DNA of 64,000 nt, taken from contig JAUIDY010000006.1 in NCBI GenBank assembly GCA_030428385.1, positions 29,236-93,235 of the forward strand, read 5' to 3'. Under the pieces are notes generated by a model. The model made no database searches and was not told where the DNA came from. It saw only the letters and a list, made by a program, of their open reading frames with translations. Every line of letters starts with the position of its first letter. The first letter of the stretch is position 1. The position numbers and the translations under genes are program-made. Shown here piece after piece: positions 54,467-63,460 of the stretch. This DNA is from Rhodothermia bacterium (GTDB lineage Bacteria; Bacteroidota; Rhodothermia; Rhodothermales; JAAAOL01).

Positions 54467-56635
54467 CTACCCGTTCAGCGTCACGTACACCCGCCCTTCG
54501 GCATGGTTGGACGCCTCTACCCGACTCACCCACAGATCTTGTGGCAAGGCGTCGGAGATGCGCGTCCACGTATAGCCTCCATCCTGGGTGACATGCACCA
54601 GCCCGTCATCTGAACCTACGTAGATCAACCCGAATCGCAGCGGCGACTCATCGATGGAAGTCAGGGTGCCAAACGGGACATCACCGGCCGAACCGCCCTG
54701 GGTGAGATCGCCGGAATGCGACTCCCAATCGTCGCCCCGGTTGAAGGAACGATGAAATTTGTTCGAGCCGAAATACAAGATGTCCTGGTTGTGCCGTGAG
54801 AGGTGAATCGGGGTTTGCCAGTTAAACCGCAGGGGACGCTCGCCGAGTTCATGCTGGGGCTTAATGCCTGATCGGCCCTCCGGTTCGATGCGGAAATAGT
54901 TGCCGAACTGGAAGCCCGTGTAGATGATATCGTTCGTCCGGGTATCCACTTCGATTTGCATCCCATCGCCGCCCAGCAGCCGGTCGTAGGGATAATCGCC
55001 CTCCTGATACCAGGTATAGCTGTGCCGGTACGTGTGCGGTCCGACCCACACACCGTTGTCCTGCAAACCACCGTACACGTTATACGGCTCGGCTTCATCA
55101 ACTTGCACGGTATAAAACTGCCCGACGGAGGGCACATTGGCCTTGAACCACGTCTCGCCGTCGTCGTAGCTGATGTTTACCCCCCCGTCGTTGCCGTTGA
55201 TGAGGTGTCCGGGACGCCTCGGGTTGATCCACAAGGCGTGGTGATCGGCATGTACATTGGGCTGGCTAATGCTGGTGAACGTCGCCCCTCCGTCGTCCGA
55301 CTTCAGGATGGGGACGCCCATGATGTAGATTTTCTCGGCATCGGTGGGGTCCACACGGATTTCGCCGAAATAGTAGCCATAGGAATAATATACCGCGTCG
55401 ATGAAATCGTCGTGTGTGCGTTCCCACGTGGTCCCTCCGTCCTCACTCCGGTACACCTCAAGACCCACCACCGGGGTATCGAACAGCTGCTGGTTGGCAT
55501 CTTCGAGGTAATCCACGAGGTCGAGCGGTGTGAGTTCATCGCTGCGTACCTGTTCAATAATGTCATCGGCGGTGTATCTGTCGGGGAAGCCGTTGTCGCG
55601 CAGGTAGGTTTCAACCTGCTCCGTTTCCAGATCCAGAAAGGCCGCCTTCGTCATCGTACGGAGCGCGTCCCGCGTCAGCCCTTCCTCTGCTTCGTCATCG
55701 TCTTCGGGGCGGCGGTTCTGGTTGTCAAGGATAGCATACAGCGTTTCCGGAGACGAAGGGGCAACCGTCAGCCCAATCCGACCTACAAGTTCTCCTGTTG
55801 GAAAGCCGCTTGCTTCGGTGGTTTGTTTTGCCCAAGTGTCGCCGCCATCCGTGCTTTTATAGATCCCCGATCCCTCGCCTCCCTCAACAAAATTCCATGC
55901 CCGTCGCTCGCGGTGCCACATGGAAGCATAGAGCACCTCGGGGTTGCCAGGATCAATAACGAGGTCTACCGCCCCGGTGTTGTTGTCGATGAAAAGCGTC
56001 TGGGTCCAGGTAGTGCCGCCGTCGGTAGATTTGTAGATGCCGCGTCCCTCACTGGCGTGATACAGCGGCCCCAGAGAAGCAACCCACAGCGTGCTCGAAT
56101 CGTCTGGATGCAAAACAATGCGTCCGGTGCGATGCGTCTCGGCCAGTCCTTTATGCGTCCACGTCGCCCCGCCATCGGTGCTGTGGTAGATGCCCGTTCC
56201 AGCATAGGAGGAGCGGCTGGAATTATTCTCGCCCGTGCCCACCCACAAGCTCTCACCATTTTCCCAATCGACGGCAATATCGCCAAGGGTCATCACCGCC
56301 TCATCGTCAAATAGCGGTACGAAGGTCACGCCATTGGTTGTCGTTTTCCATAACCCACCGGAAGCATACGCCACGTAGAATTCGGTGGGGTCGTTGGGGT
56401 TGACGTCCAGGTCCACCACGCGCCCGCTCATCACGGTTGGTCCAATGTTGTCGAACGGTACGTTGGCGACGAGTGACTGACGCTGCAGCGCCTCGCGTTG
56501 GCCTTTTCCAGCCAGCCGTGTCTCCGTTGGCGTCGGCGCTACGAGCGACTCCATCACCGGCGTGCGATCGGCTGCTTGTTGAGCCCATACAGGAAGAGAA
56601 AAGCACAGGGCAACCAGAAAAGGAAAAGAGCGCAT
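54467..56635 (-). CDS. Secreted VPS10/sortilin-like BNR-repeat protein, truncated by TAG
   Basis: A 722-residue N-terminal part with signal peptide (RSFPFLVALCFSLPVWA). Repeated BNR/Asp-box motifs (S-T-D-G-G-x-T-W: YHSTDGGATW, YKSTDGGTTW, YKSTDGGDTW, YRSEDGGTTW) occur at intervals through the sequence and build a beta propeller, as in VPS10-domain and exo-xyloglucanase-type proteins of Bacteroidota and Acidobacteria. NIGPTVMSGRVVDLDVNPND is a conserved N-terminal line. The protein stops at TAG 54467-54469 and continues in frame to 53726; without the TAG it would be 969 residues. The ATG at 56635 begins the signal peptide. Confidence 0.82.
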   Translation of the reverse strand: MRSFPFLVALCFSLPVWAQQAADRTPVMESLVAPTPTETRLAGKGQREALQRQSLVANVPFDNIGPTVMSGRVVDLDVNPNDPTEFYVAYASGGLWKTTTNGVTFVPLFDDEAVMTLGDIAVDWENGESLWVGTGENNSSRSSYAGTGIYHSTDGGATWTHKGLAETHRTGRIVLHPDDSSTLWVASLGPLYHASEGRGIYKSTDGGTTWTQTLFIDNNTGAVDLVIDPGNPEVLYASMWHRERRAWNFVEGGEGSGIYKSTDGGDTWAKQTTEASGFPTGELVGRIGLTVAPSSPETLYAILDNQNRRPEDDDEAEEGLTRDALRTMTKAAFLDLETEQVETYLRDNGFPDRYTADDIIEQVRSDELTPLDLVDYLEDANQQLFDTPVVGLEVYRSEDGGTTWERTHDDFIDAVYYSYGYYFGEIRVDPTDAEKIYIMGVPILKSDDGGATFTSISQPNVHADHHALWINPRRPGHLINGNDGGVNISYDDGETWFKANVPSVGQFYTVQVDEAEPYNVYGGLQDNGVWVGPHTYRHSYTWYQEGDYPYDRLLGGDGMQIEVDTRTNDIIYTGFQFGNYFRIEPEGRSGIKPQHELGERPLRFNWQTPIHLSRHNQDILYFGSNKFHRSFNRGDDWESHSGDLTQGGSAGDVPFGTLTSIDESPLRFGLIYVGSDDGLVHVTQDGGYTWTRISDALPQDLWVSRVEASNHAEGRVYVTLNG

Positions 56636-56726
56636 CGACACATCGGGATAGGTGAACAGGCAAAGGGGAAAATGCAACCTCTTGCTGGAGGATGCAAGCC
56701 TGTTTCCCGATGTCTTTCCTAATGGG

Positions 56727-57167
56727 TTACTGCCAGCGCAGATTTCCCGCGCCTGTAAAACGAACCTGCAGCCGATGCCGGGCAGCCCGATCCATCGTCG
56801 TCAGGTTGGCCGTCATGGGGCGATGCAGGCGATGATGAATGTACACATCGGCGTTGACTTCCATTTCCTGTTCGCCATCCACCACTTTGCCTACAAACCG
56901 AACCGCCGAGTTGTACTCCCATTGGGCCGGAACGGTGTCGCATTCCACCACAGCCTGACCGTGCCATGTACGAACTCCTTCGACCACCCGTTGCCCCCGC
57001 TGTTGATCAATCACACGTATTCTTTTCACGTCAACCCATGCGATGGCTTTGCATGGGACGCCCCCAAGCATGGCATCGACCAGACGTTCCTGTCCTGTAT
57101 CCATCAATAGTACTTCGAAACTCACGGGCCACCTCACAAGTGGGGTAGGAAACAACAAGGTGAACAT
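56727..57167 (-). CDS. Small protein of unknown function
   Basis: A 146-residue reading frame with no signal peptide and no family I know. Visible features are a beta-rich core (EVLLMDTGQERLVDAML, CKAIAWVDVKRIRVIDQQ, GQAVVECDTVPAQWEY) and a closing DRAARHRLQVRFTGAG. An inner ATG at 57104 would give 125 residues. A 152-codon frame on the opposite strand (56652-57110) is of lower protein quality. The inverted repeat TAAGTTG...CAACTTA (57226-57250) lies about 60 bases upstream and may belong to its promoter region. Confidence 0.55.
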   Translation of the reverse strand: MFTLLFPTPLVRWPVSFEVLLMDTGQERLVDAMLGGVPCKAIAWVDVKRIRVIDQQRGQRVVEGVRTWHGQAVVECDTVPAQWEYNSAVRFVGKVVDGEQEMEVNADVYIHHRLHRPMTANLTTMDRAARHRLQVRFTGAGNLRWQ

Positions 57168-57350
57168 CGTATGAGTACGTATTAATTTACAAAAGTCAGC
57201 GTGACGGGAGCGCTTTTTTTACCTGTAAGTTGAGCCTGCCCAACAACTTAAGCGATTTCTAAAAACGCACACAAAACCAGCAAGATTGTTTGGAAAAGAA
57301 CATCCCGGTGTCGCTGCCGTAGTTGGTATTTTTTAATCCGCTCTGATGTT

Positions 57351-57848
57351 ATGCATCCAGAACACGAGATGGCTTCCGTTCCCACAGGATCGGCTGTGCT
57401 TCGACTGACCCGGAAGACAGCGGCAGAAGTACTAAAAAGGCGAGCGCGGCTGCTTCGGGTATTGCAGCAGGCGGGAAAAAAACTCGTTCGTCATGAAGGT
57501 GCCCTGTCGCACGTGGTGGAGGACCTGCGCACCATGATCCGGTTGGCGTATGCCTGGGGCCATCGCGCCTACCCCAGCATCCCCTGGCGGTCGTTGCTTT
57601 ATGTGGTTGCTGCCCTGCTCTATTTTTTAAACCCCGTGGACCTGATCCCCGATGCGTTGGCAGGCGTTGGCTTCGTTGATGACATGGCTGTCATTGGGGC
57701 CGTGGTTCGTGCAATTCGCCTCGACCTTGATGCATTCAGGCAGTGGGAATCAGAACGAGAGGCTGCTTCTCTTCCCGCCTCTGCTCCTACGCTCCCTGTT
57801 CCGCAGCAAGACCGTCCTCCGCGTCAAAGCTACAGCATTTCTCGGTAG
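57351..57848 (+). CDS. YkvA/DUF1232 family membrane protein
   Basis: A 165-residue protein with the DUF1232 signature WRSLLYVVAALLYFLNPVDLIPDAL followed by GVGFVDDMAVIG, a short hydrophobic hairpin. The first 60 residues are basic and helical; the last 40 are Pro-rich and soluble. The function of YkvA-like proteins is not settled; some are stress-linked membrane proteins. The gene converges with the Ser/Thr kinase gene and their 3' ends overlap by 19 bases. Confidence 0.88.
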   Translation: MHPEHEMASVPTGSAVLRLTRKTAAEVLKRRARLLRVLQQAGKKLVRHEGALSHVVEDLRTMIRLAYAWGHRAYPSIPWRSLLYVVAALLYFLNPVDLIPDALAGVGFVDDMAVIGAVVRAIRLDLDAFRQWESEREAASLPASAPTLPVPQQDRPPRQSYSISR

Positions 57849-60289
57849 CGGGCGGCTTCGGCGGCTTGTCCCCTCTGCTCGTACAAATCTATCAACTGCT
57901 CGATCACCAGGCCGTGCATTGGGTTATCAGGAAGCATTTCGAGGGCGTGGTGACTGGTAAGCAGCGCCGCTTCCGCCTCTGCCTCTTTCTGTTGCAAGAG
58001 GAGGACTTGAACAAGCAGCCGCTGGGTGGAAATGGTAACCGGATGAACGGCCCCGTAGGCTTGCAGGTGCACTGCCATACTTTCCTGAAGGACCCGTTCC
58101 GCATCGCCGGGGCGCTGCTGTTGCACATAGCTTTGGGCCAGGTGGTTCAGGGTTGTTCCTACCTCGGCATGGGTATCCCCAAGCAGGCTATTCTGCATGT
58201 CCAGCGCCTCCCTATATAAGCTGTCAGCGCGGGCAAAATGCTCTTGGCGAACGGCAAGGTCACCCAGCATCACCAGTGACGATGCCAGCCGGGGATGCCC
58301 ATTGGGCCACTGGGTACGTTGGTTTTCTATCACCTCACTCATCAGTATCCAGGCTTCTTCGGTGCGGCCCTGGGCATCTAGCATCACCGCGAGTTGCTGG
58401 CGCGCCTCGGCAATTTGAGGCGTCGTTTCGTCCTGCGAAGCAAGCAAGGTTGCAAGAGCCGTGCGCTGCAGTAGTTCTGCCTCTTCGTCCTTTGAATTGA
58501 GATGAAGCAAGAAGGCCAGATACGATTGCTGCCGGGCGGTCCGCACATCTGCCACTCCCCACGCTTGCTCACTAAGCGCCACAGCCTGCCATAGCGCCTG
58601 CTCGGCTTCATCATACTGCCCTCCCACCTGCATTGCCCGGCCCAGCGCACTCAGGTTATCGATGATGGCCGGGTGATCAGGGGGATACAGACGTTGTCGT
58701 TGAGCCAGGGCCCGCTCAAGCAATGACACGGCATCGCGCGTGTGTCCCAGGTTGCTAAACACGTTGCCGATGAGTTCCCAGAGAGCGGCCTGCGCCTCGG
58801 GCTGGCCTTCCAGGTCTTCTTCGATGCGTACCACCCCACGCTGGAGCAGATCCTGCGCCGTGAGTACCTCGCTGCCGCCCATGCCCGTGGTGGGTGCTTG
58901 AAAGACGGTCTGTAGAAAGTTCGTGATCTGCTCGGCACGGGCCGCCTCCATCCGGGCGCGGTTACGCTCACGGAGCAGGCTGAAAGTATAAATGCTCGTT
59001 AACAGTGTCAGCACCAATACCACCCCTACCGTTGCCCAAACGGCGCGCTGGTGCCGCTGCACAAACTTCCTCACCCGGTAGGCCGAGGTCCACTCGTGCG
59101 CATGTACCGGCAAATGCTGCGTATGCCGACGCAGGTCTTCGGCAAATTGCTCCACGGACGCATATCGTTCTTCGGGGGCTTTGCGCAAGGCTTTCAGACA
59201 AATGGCGTCGAGATCACCGGAGAGTTGCTGCTGTAACTGGGGGATAGACGTGGCCCGGGCGGTCCCGACGATGTCCGGTGTCAGCGGTTCTTCGCGGGTC
59301 AGGCTCACCCTGTTTTTCTTCACCACGGTACTGGGCCGAATGGGCTCTGCCGACGTGATGGCCTGCTCCACATCCTTTGGAGAACCCGTGGTAGGTGGAT
59401 ACGGTCGATGCCCCGTAAGCAACTCATACAGGATAATCCCCAAGGCATAGACATCCGTGGTGGTGTTCACCGCCAACCCCAGGACTTGCTCGGGGCTGGC
59501 ATATTCGGGCGTCATCACCCGGAAACCGGTGCGTGTGACGGCAATGGAGATGTCGCCGGTGTTGGCCCGCGCATCCATCACTTTGGCAATACCGAAGTCT
59601 AGCAGTTTCGGAATGCCGTCTTCCGTAACCAGGATATTCCCAGGCTTCAGGTCGCGGTGGATGATAAGATTCCGGTGGGCATGTTGCACCGCCTGACACA
59701 CTTCCAAAAACAATCGTATCCGCGCATCAACCCCTAATTGGTGGGTATCACAGTACGTGTCCAACGGCACGCCATTGACGTACTCCATGGCAAAGTAGGG
59801 CAACCCATCCTCGGTAATGCCGCCATCATAGAGTTGCGCAATGTTGGGATGATGCAAGTGAGCCAGGATCTGCCGTTCGGCCCGGAACCGGCGGAAAATA
59901 TCCTCGGAGTCAATACCTCTTTTTAGGAGCTTGAGCGCTGCTTTTTGGTGATACCCGCCCTCGGCCCGTTCGGCCAGATAGACCGCTCCCATCCCGCCTT
60001 TGCCCAGCGGCTCCACGATGCGCCAATGCCCAACTTGCTTGTCGATGAGGCTGCCAAACGCAAAATCGAGCAGGGTGTCATCCGAGACGCCCAAGGCATC
60101 CATCGCGAGTCCCTCGAACAGGTCATCCGAGGCTTCATCGGCTTCGAGCAGCGACACCACCTCCTGCATCAGGCCCGTGTCGTCCCCACACGCGAGCCGT
60201 AAAAACTCCATGCGTTCCACGGGCGTCTGGTCCAGTGCGGCGTCAAACAACGCCTGTACCCGGTTCCAACGGTCTGCATCCATGCGCAA
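57830..60289 (-). CDS. Hanks-type Ser/Thr protein kinase with C-terminal TPR domain
   Basis: An 819-residue protein. A short N-terminal region (RWNRVQALFDAALDQTPVER) precedes the kinase domain, residues about 88-400: glycine loop GKGGMGAVYLAE, catalytic Lys120, HRDLKPGNIL (211-220), DFGIAKVMD (231-239), and MTPEYASPEQVLG. A single membrane helix lies at 417-438. The outer part holds about eight tetratricopeptide repeats (ALAQRQRLYPPDHPAI-type lines). In this lineage such kinases often follow an ECF sigma gene, but none is present. The start ATG (60289) has a second ATG two codons on. Confidence 0.92.
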   Translation of the reverse strand: MRMDADRWNRVQALFDAALDQTPVERMEFLRLACGDDTGLMQEVVSLLEADEASDDLFEGLAMDALGVSDDTLLDFAFGSLIDKQVGHWRIVEPLGKGGMGAVYLAERAEGGYHQKAALKLLKRGIDSEDIFRRFRAERQILAHLHHPNIAQLYDGGITEDGLPYFAMEYVNGVPLDTYCDTHQLGVDARIRLFLEVCQAVQHAHRNLIIHRDLKPGNILVTEDGIPKLLDFGIAKVMDARANTGDISIAVTRTGFRVMTPEYASPEQVLGLAVNTTTDVYALGIILYELLTGHRPYPPTTGSPKDVEQAITSAEPIRPSTVVKKNRVSLTREEPLTPDIVGTARATSIPQLQQQLSGDLDAICLKALRKAPEERYASVEQFAEDLRRHTQHLPVHAHEWTSAYRVRKFVQRHQRAVWATVGVVLVLTLLTSIYTFSLLRERNRARMEAARAEQITNFLQTVFQAPTTGMGGSEVLTAQDLLQRGVVRIEEDLEGQPEAQAALWELIGNVFSNLGHTRDAVSLLERALAQRQRLYPPDHPAIIDNLSALGRAMQVGGQYDEAEQALWQAVALSEQAWGVADVRTARQQSYLAFLLHLNSKDEEAELLQRTALATLLASQDETTPQIAEARQQLAVMLDAQGRTEEAWILMSEVIENQRTQWPNGHPRLASSLVMLGDLAVRQEHFARADSLYREALDMQNSLLGDTHAEVGTTLNHLAQSYVQQQRPGDAERVLQESMAVHLQAYGAVHPVTISTQRLLVQVLLLQQKEAEAEAALLTSHHALEMLPDNPMHGLVIEQLIDLYEQRGQAAEAARYREML

Positions 60290-60337
60290 TCAGGAAGTAC
60301 CCCTTTGATTCGAGGGTCGTAATCTAACCGTTTTACT

Positions 60338-60364
60338 ACCTTCACAACCAGGGACCGTCACAAC
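60338..60364. repeat. Direct repeat upstream of the Ser/Thr kinase gene
   Basis: ACCTTCACAAC (60338-60348) and ACCGTCACAAC (60354-60364), ten of eleven bases alike with a 16-base period, 49-75 bases before the kinase start and about 190 before the M28 gene. It may be a two-site operator in the divergent promoter region. Confidence 0.4.
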
Positions 60365-60553
60365 AAGGGGATGAGGGAAGGTGATTGTGGAAAGAAGAAC
60401 GAAGGGGTCGAAGCGGTATTTGCGTTGCTTGGGATTCGGAAATCGCTTGTGTGATAGTCTACCCTTGCCCCACTCCCCCGCTTCATGCAACCTTTCATGG
60501 GGCCTTTGGGTACCTGTCCGGCCATTTCTTTTCTCCATCTGCCCATTAAAAAT

Positions 60554-62200
60554 ATGCCCGCTTTTTTCCGCGCAACGTTCCTTTTCGCGCTCGTGGGATT
60601 GGTTGCCTACCTACCCGCCTGGGGACAGCAGGCCGCGCCCATCACGGTCGACGAAGAAGCCAACACCATCATTCGCAAACACGGCCTTGAACAGAGCCAG
60701 GTCATGGACCATCTGCACTGGCTTACCGACGTGCATGGCCCCCGCCTTACCGGTTCGCCCAACCTCGATGCCGCCTCCGAGTGGGCCATAACCACCTTCG
60801 AAGCGTGGGGGCTCTCCAATGCCAACCTGGAACCGTGGGGGCCTTTTGGGGTGGGCTGGACGCTTAACCGCTTCTCGATGCATGTGACCAGCCCCGTCGC
60901 TTTCCCCGCACTCGCCTACCCCAAGGCATGGTCGCCCAGCACCAACGGTACCATCAGTGCCGAAGCCGTCATTTTTAATGCGGAATCGGAGGAAGCGTTT
61001 GCCGACTTTGAAGGAAAACTGACCGGAAAAATTGTCCTTATCGAGGAGCCGCGTGACCCGGAAGAACCGTATGAGCCCGAAGCCACGCGCCGCACCCCCG
61101 AGCAGTTGCTGGCCCTCGCCAACCAGGTGGCCGGTGCCACTCCCGAGCGCAGCTACAGCGCCGCTCAACTGAGCCGCTACCGCCTGCGACAGGCCCGGAT
61201 GAACTTCCTTTACGACCAGCAGCCGCTGGCTGTCCTCGATCGTTCCTCCGACCGAGGCGATTATGGCAGCATGTTCGTAAGCAGCGCCTCCATGCCCCCG
61301 AGCCCCGACGGTGGGTTCTTCAACCAACCGCGCCCTTGGAATCCAGGTGAGATTGACGTGATTCCGCAGGTCACCGTTGCTGTAGAGCATTACAACCGCG
61401 TCTACCGCCTCCTTGAAAAAGGCCACCCTGTGGAAGTTGAGCTTGAACTGGATGTGACGTTCCACGAGGACGACCCGATGGAATACAACGTCATCGCGGA
61501 GATCCCCGGCACCGACCCGTCGATTGGCGACGAAGTGGTGATGCTGGGGGCTCACCTAGACTCATGGCACGCCGGAACAGGCGCGACCGACAACGGCGTC
61601 GGCAGTGCCGTAATGATGGAAGCCATGCGCATCCTCAAGGAGACCTATGCCGAGTTGGGAACGCAGCCGCGCCGGACGATCCGTGTGGCGCTCTGGACAG
61701 GCGAAGAACAAGGACTGTATGGTTCGGTGGCGTATGTCAACGAACACTTTGCCGAGTCGGCAAGCTGGACCCAACCGCCGACCGCGTTGAAACCAGCGCA
61801 TGACAAACTCTCTGCGTACTACAACATGGACAACGGCACAGGCAAAATTCGGGGCGTGTATATGCAAGGCAATGAAGGCGTCCGCCCCTTCTTCGCCGCC
61901 TGGATGGCCCCGTTCAGCGACCTCGGCGCTGGCACGCTTACCATCTCCAACACAAGCGGCACCGACCACCTGCCCTTCGACCGGGCGGGGCTTCCAGGCT
62001 TCCAGTTTATTCAGGATGCCATCGCGTACGGCAGAACACACCACTCTAACCTGGATGTGTTTGACCATGCCGAGGAAGAAGACCTGAAGCAGGCCGCGAC
62101 GATCATCGCTTCGTTTGCGTACCATACCGCCATGCTTGATGAAAAGCTACCGCGCAAGCCGCTTGAGCTTGCCCCGGCTGACCCAGCTGGCAGCAACTGA
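60554..62200 (+). CDS. M28 family metallopeptidase, secreted
   Basis: A 548-residue protein with signal peptide (RATFLFALVGLVAYLPAWG). The co-catalytic zinc site is complete: His334 and Asp346 in GAHLDSWHAGTGATDNG, Glu384 and Glu385 in WTGEEQGLYG, Asp426 in YNMDNGTG, His472 in SGTDHLPFDRAG. Residues about 130-250 form a protease-associated-like insert. It is an aminopeptidase or glutamate carboxypeptidase-like enzyme of the M28 group, acting outside the cytoplasm. The ATG at 60554 begins the signal; a longer in-frame reading from 60485 is less likely. A good terminator follows. Confidence 0.9.
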   Translation: MPAFFRATFLFALVGLVAYLPAWGQQAAPITVDEEANTIIRKHGLEQSQVMDHLHWLTDVHGPRLTGSPNLDAASEWAITTFEAWGLSNANLEPWGPFGVGWTLNRFSMHVTSPVAFPALAYPKAWSPSTNGTISAEAVIFNAESEEAFADFEGKLTGKIVLIEEPRDPEEPYEPEATRRTPEQLLALANQVAGATPERSYSAAQLSRYRLRQARMNFLYDQQPLAVLDRSSDRGDYGSMFVSSASMPPSPDGGFFNQPRPWNPGEIDVIPQVTVAVEHYNRVYRLLEKGHPVEVELELDVTFHEDDPMEYNVIAEIPGTDPSIGDEVVMLGAHLDSWHAGTGATDNGVGSAVMMEAMRILKETYAELGTQPRRTIRVALWTGEEQGLYGSVAYVNEHFAESASWTQPPTALKPAHDKLSAYYNMDNGTGKIRGVYMQGNEGVRPFFAAWMAPFSDLGAGTLTISNTSGTDHLPFDRAGLPGFQFIQDAIAYGRTHHSNLDVFDHAEEEDLKQAATIIASFAYHTAMLDEKLPRKPLELAPADPAGSN

Positions 62201-62225
62201 GTGCAGGAACAATTCTTCACGGAAG

Positions 62226-62257
62226 GGCCGAGTCATCCTTTGACTCGGCCTTTTTTT
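62226..62257 (+). terminator. Rho-independent terminator of the M28 peptidase gene
   Basis: Perfect 10-base stem GGCCGAGTCA (62226-62235) with TGACTCGGCC (62241-62250), loop of 5, followed by seven Ts (62251-62257). It begins 26 bases after the stop codon. Confidence 0.95.
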
Positions 62258-62445
62258 GTTGGGAATACGCCTCCATGCCTACCCAACTAGTGATCTTTTC
62301 CCTCTTGCTGCTGGATTTAAGACGCTACGATTGTTACGCTTGGTGACAAGGATACACAGAATGTCTGGTTGGCATGATCTATGATCTTTGTCTTCCACGC
62401 ACTCCAACATGTACCCCTTTTCCCCACATCCTTTCTGGCGCTTCC

Positions 62446-63318
62446 ATGTCGTTTACTAAACGTTTCGCCCCCGTTGCCCTCTTCATGTTTTGCTTCACTG
62501 GGGGAAGCCTGATGTCTCCTCTCTTTGCCCAACCCACCTCTCGGGCCGGGGCTGCCACCGCTGTCGCTGATTACGAAACGGCCCTTACGGCGTTGCTGCA
62601 ACAGGTAGTGACGGCAGACGGTCTGGTCCGCTATGACCTGCTGCGTGGCGAGCTCAACGCCGACTTCCGCGCTGTGCTCAAAGCCATTGAGGAGTTTGAT
62701 GCAACGGCGCTTCAAACTGACGCGCAGAAGCTGGCCTTCTGGATGAATGCGTACAACGTGCAGATGCTACAGAACATCGTTGCTACGCCTCACGTGAAGG
62801 ATATTATCGCCGATGGCTTTGGGGACACGTTTTTCAAAACCCCGTATCGCACGGCGCAAAACGCCGCCTCGCTCGATCAAATTGAACATGTAATCCTGCG
62901 TCGCCAAGAGGGCCCTGCGGCTCTCACGGCGTTTCAGGTGACCCGCTTGGATCCCCGCATCCACGTGGGCCTGAATTGTGCCGCCGTTTCTTGCCCCCGC
63001 TTACGCCAACGGGCGTTCACGGCTTCTACGGTGAATGAGGAACTCGATGCCGCGATGCGTGACTTTACGACGAGCCCGGCCCATTTTCGGGTAGAGGGCG
63101 ATGCTGTAATCGCTTCCTCACTGCTTGACTGGTTTGCTTCCGATTTTGATGGCACCGGCGTCCCCGCAGGCGATTTTCTGCTGCAGCATATGCCCACCGA
63201 CCGTCCTGATTATCGTACCTTCCACACCTTGCTTTCGGGAAAATCCGCCTCCGAAATCAAAGCCCAGCCTGATGTCCAGTTTGAATACCTGTGGCAGGTG
63301 AATGCGGCGACCGACTAA
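62446..63318 (+). CDS. DUF547 family secreted protein
   Basis: A 290-residue protein with signal peptide (FAPVALFMFCFTGGSLMSPLFA). The DUF547 signature is clear: KLAFWMNAYNVQMLQNIV with conserved Trp and Asn, and HVGLNCAAVSCPRLRQRAF with the conserved Cys pair, then LDAAMRDFTTS. DUF547 proteins are widespread exported proteins of unknown function. The ATG at 62446 starts the signal peptide; a longer in-frame reading from 62374 has no support. A 9-base inverted repeat lies just after the stop. Confidence 0.9.
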   Translation: MSFTKRFAPVALFMFCFTGGSLMSPLFAQPTSRAGAATAVADYETALTALLQQVVTADGLVRYDLLRGELNADFRAVLKAIEEFDATALQTDAQKLAFWMNAYNVQMLQNIVATPHVKDIIADGFGDTFFKTPYRTAQNAASLDQIEHVILRRQEGPAALTAFQVTRLDPRIHVGLNCAAVSCPRLRQRAFTASTVNEELDAAMRDFTTSPAHFRVEGDAVIASSLLDWFASDFDGTGVPAGDFLLQHMPTDRPDYRTFHTLLSGKSASEIKAQPDVQFEYLWQVNAATD

Positions 63319-63320
63319 CG

Positions 63321-63395
63321 CAGGGAAATTTTTTTCAGGTCTAGGAAACTCCCCGTGCGCTTTAAAGTTGAGGGCGCGTTTTTAGCATTTCCCTG
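63321..63395. repeat. Long-range inverted repeat after the DUF547 gene
   Basis: CAGGGAAAT (63321-63329) and ATTTCCCTG (63387-63395), perfect 9-base arms separated by 57 bases. It starts 3 bases after the DUF547 stop and ends about 65 bases before the next gene, covering most of the gap. It could form the base of a larger RNA structure. Confidence 0.4.
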
Positions 63396-63460
63396 GGTTC
63401 TTTTCGGACCCTTTTTCCAGCAACATTCTGTTCAACAGAATCATCCCACAGGTGATTTTG

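Noticed and set aside
54467..54469. Recoding of TAG as an amino acid.
   Set aside because: TAG is the natural stop of other genes here, for example at 3511-3513 and 40118-40120, so a changed code is not supported.
56652..57110. A 152-codon frame on the plus strand opposite the small unknown gene at 56727-57167.
   Set aside because: It starts inside the region upstream of the BNR gene, shows no protein-like pattern and conflicts with the better frame on the minus strand.
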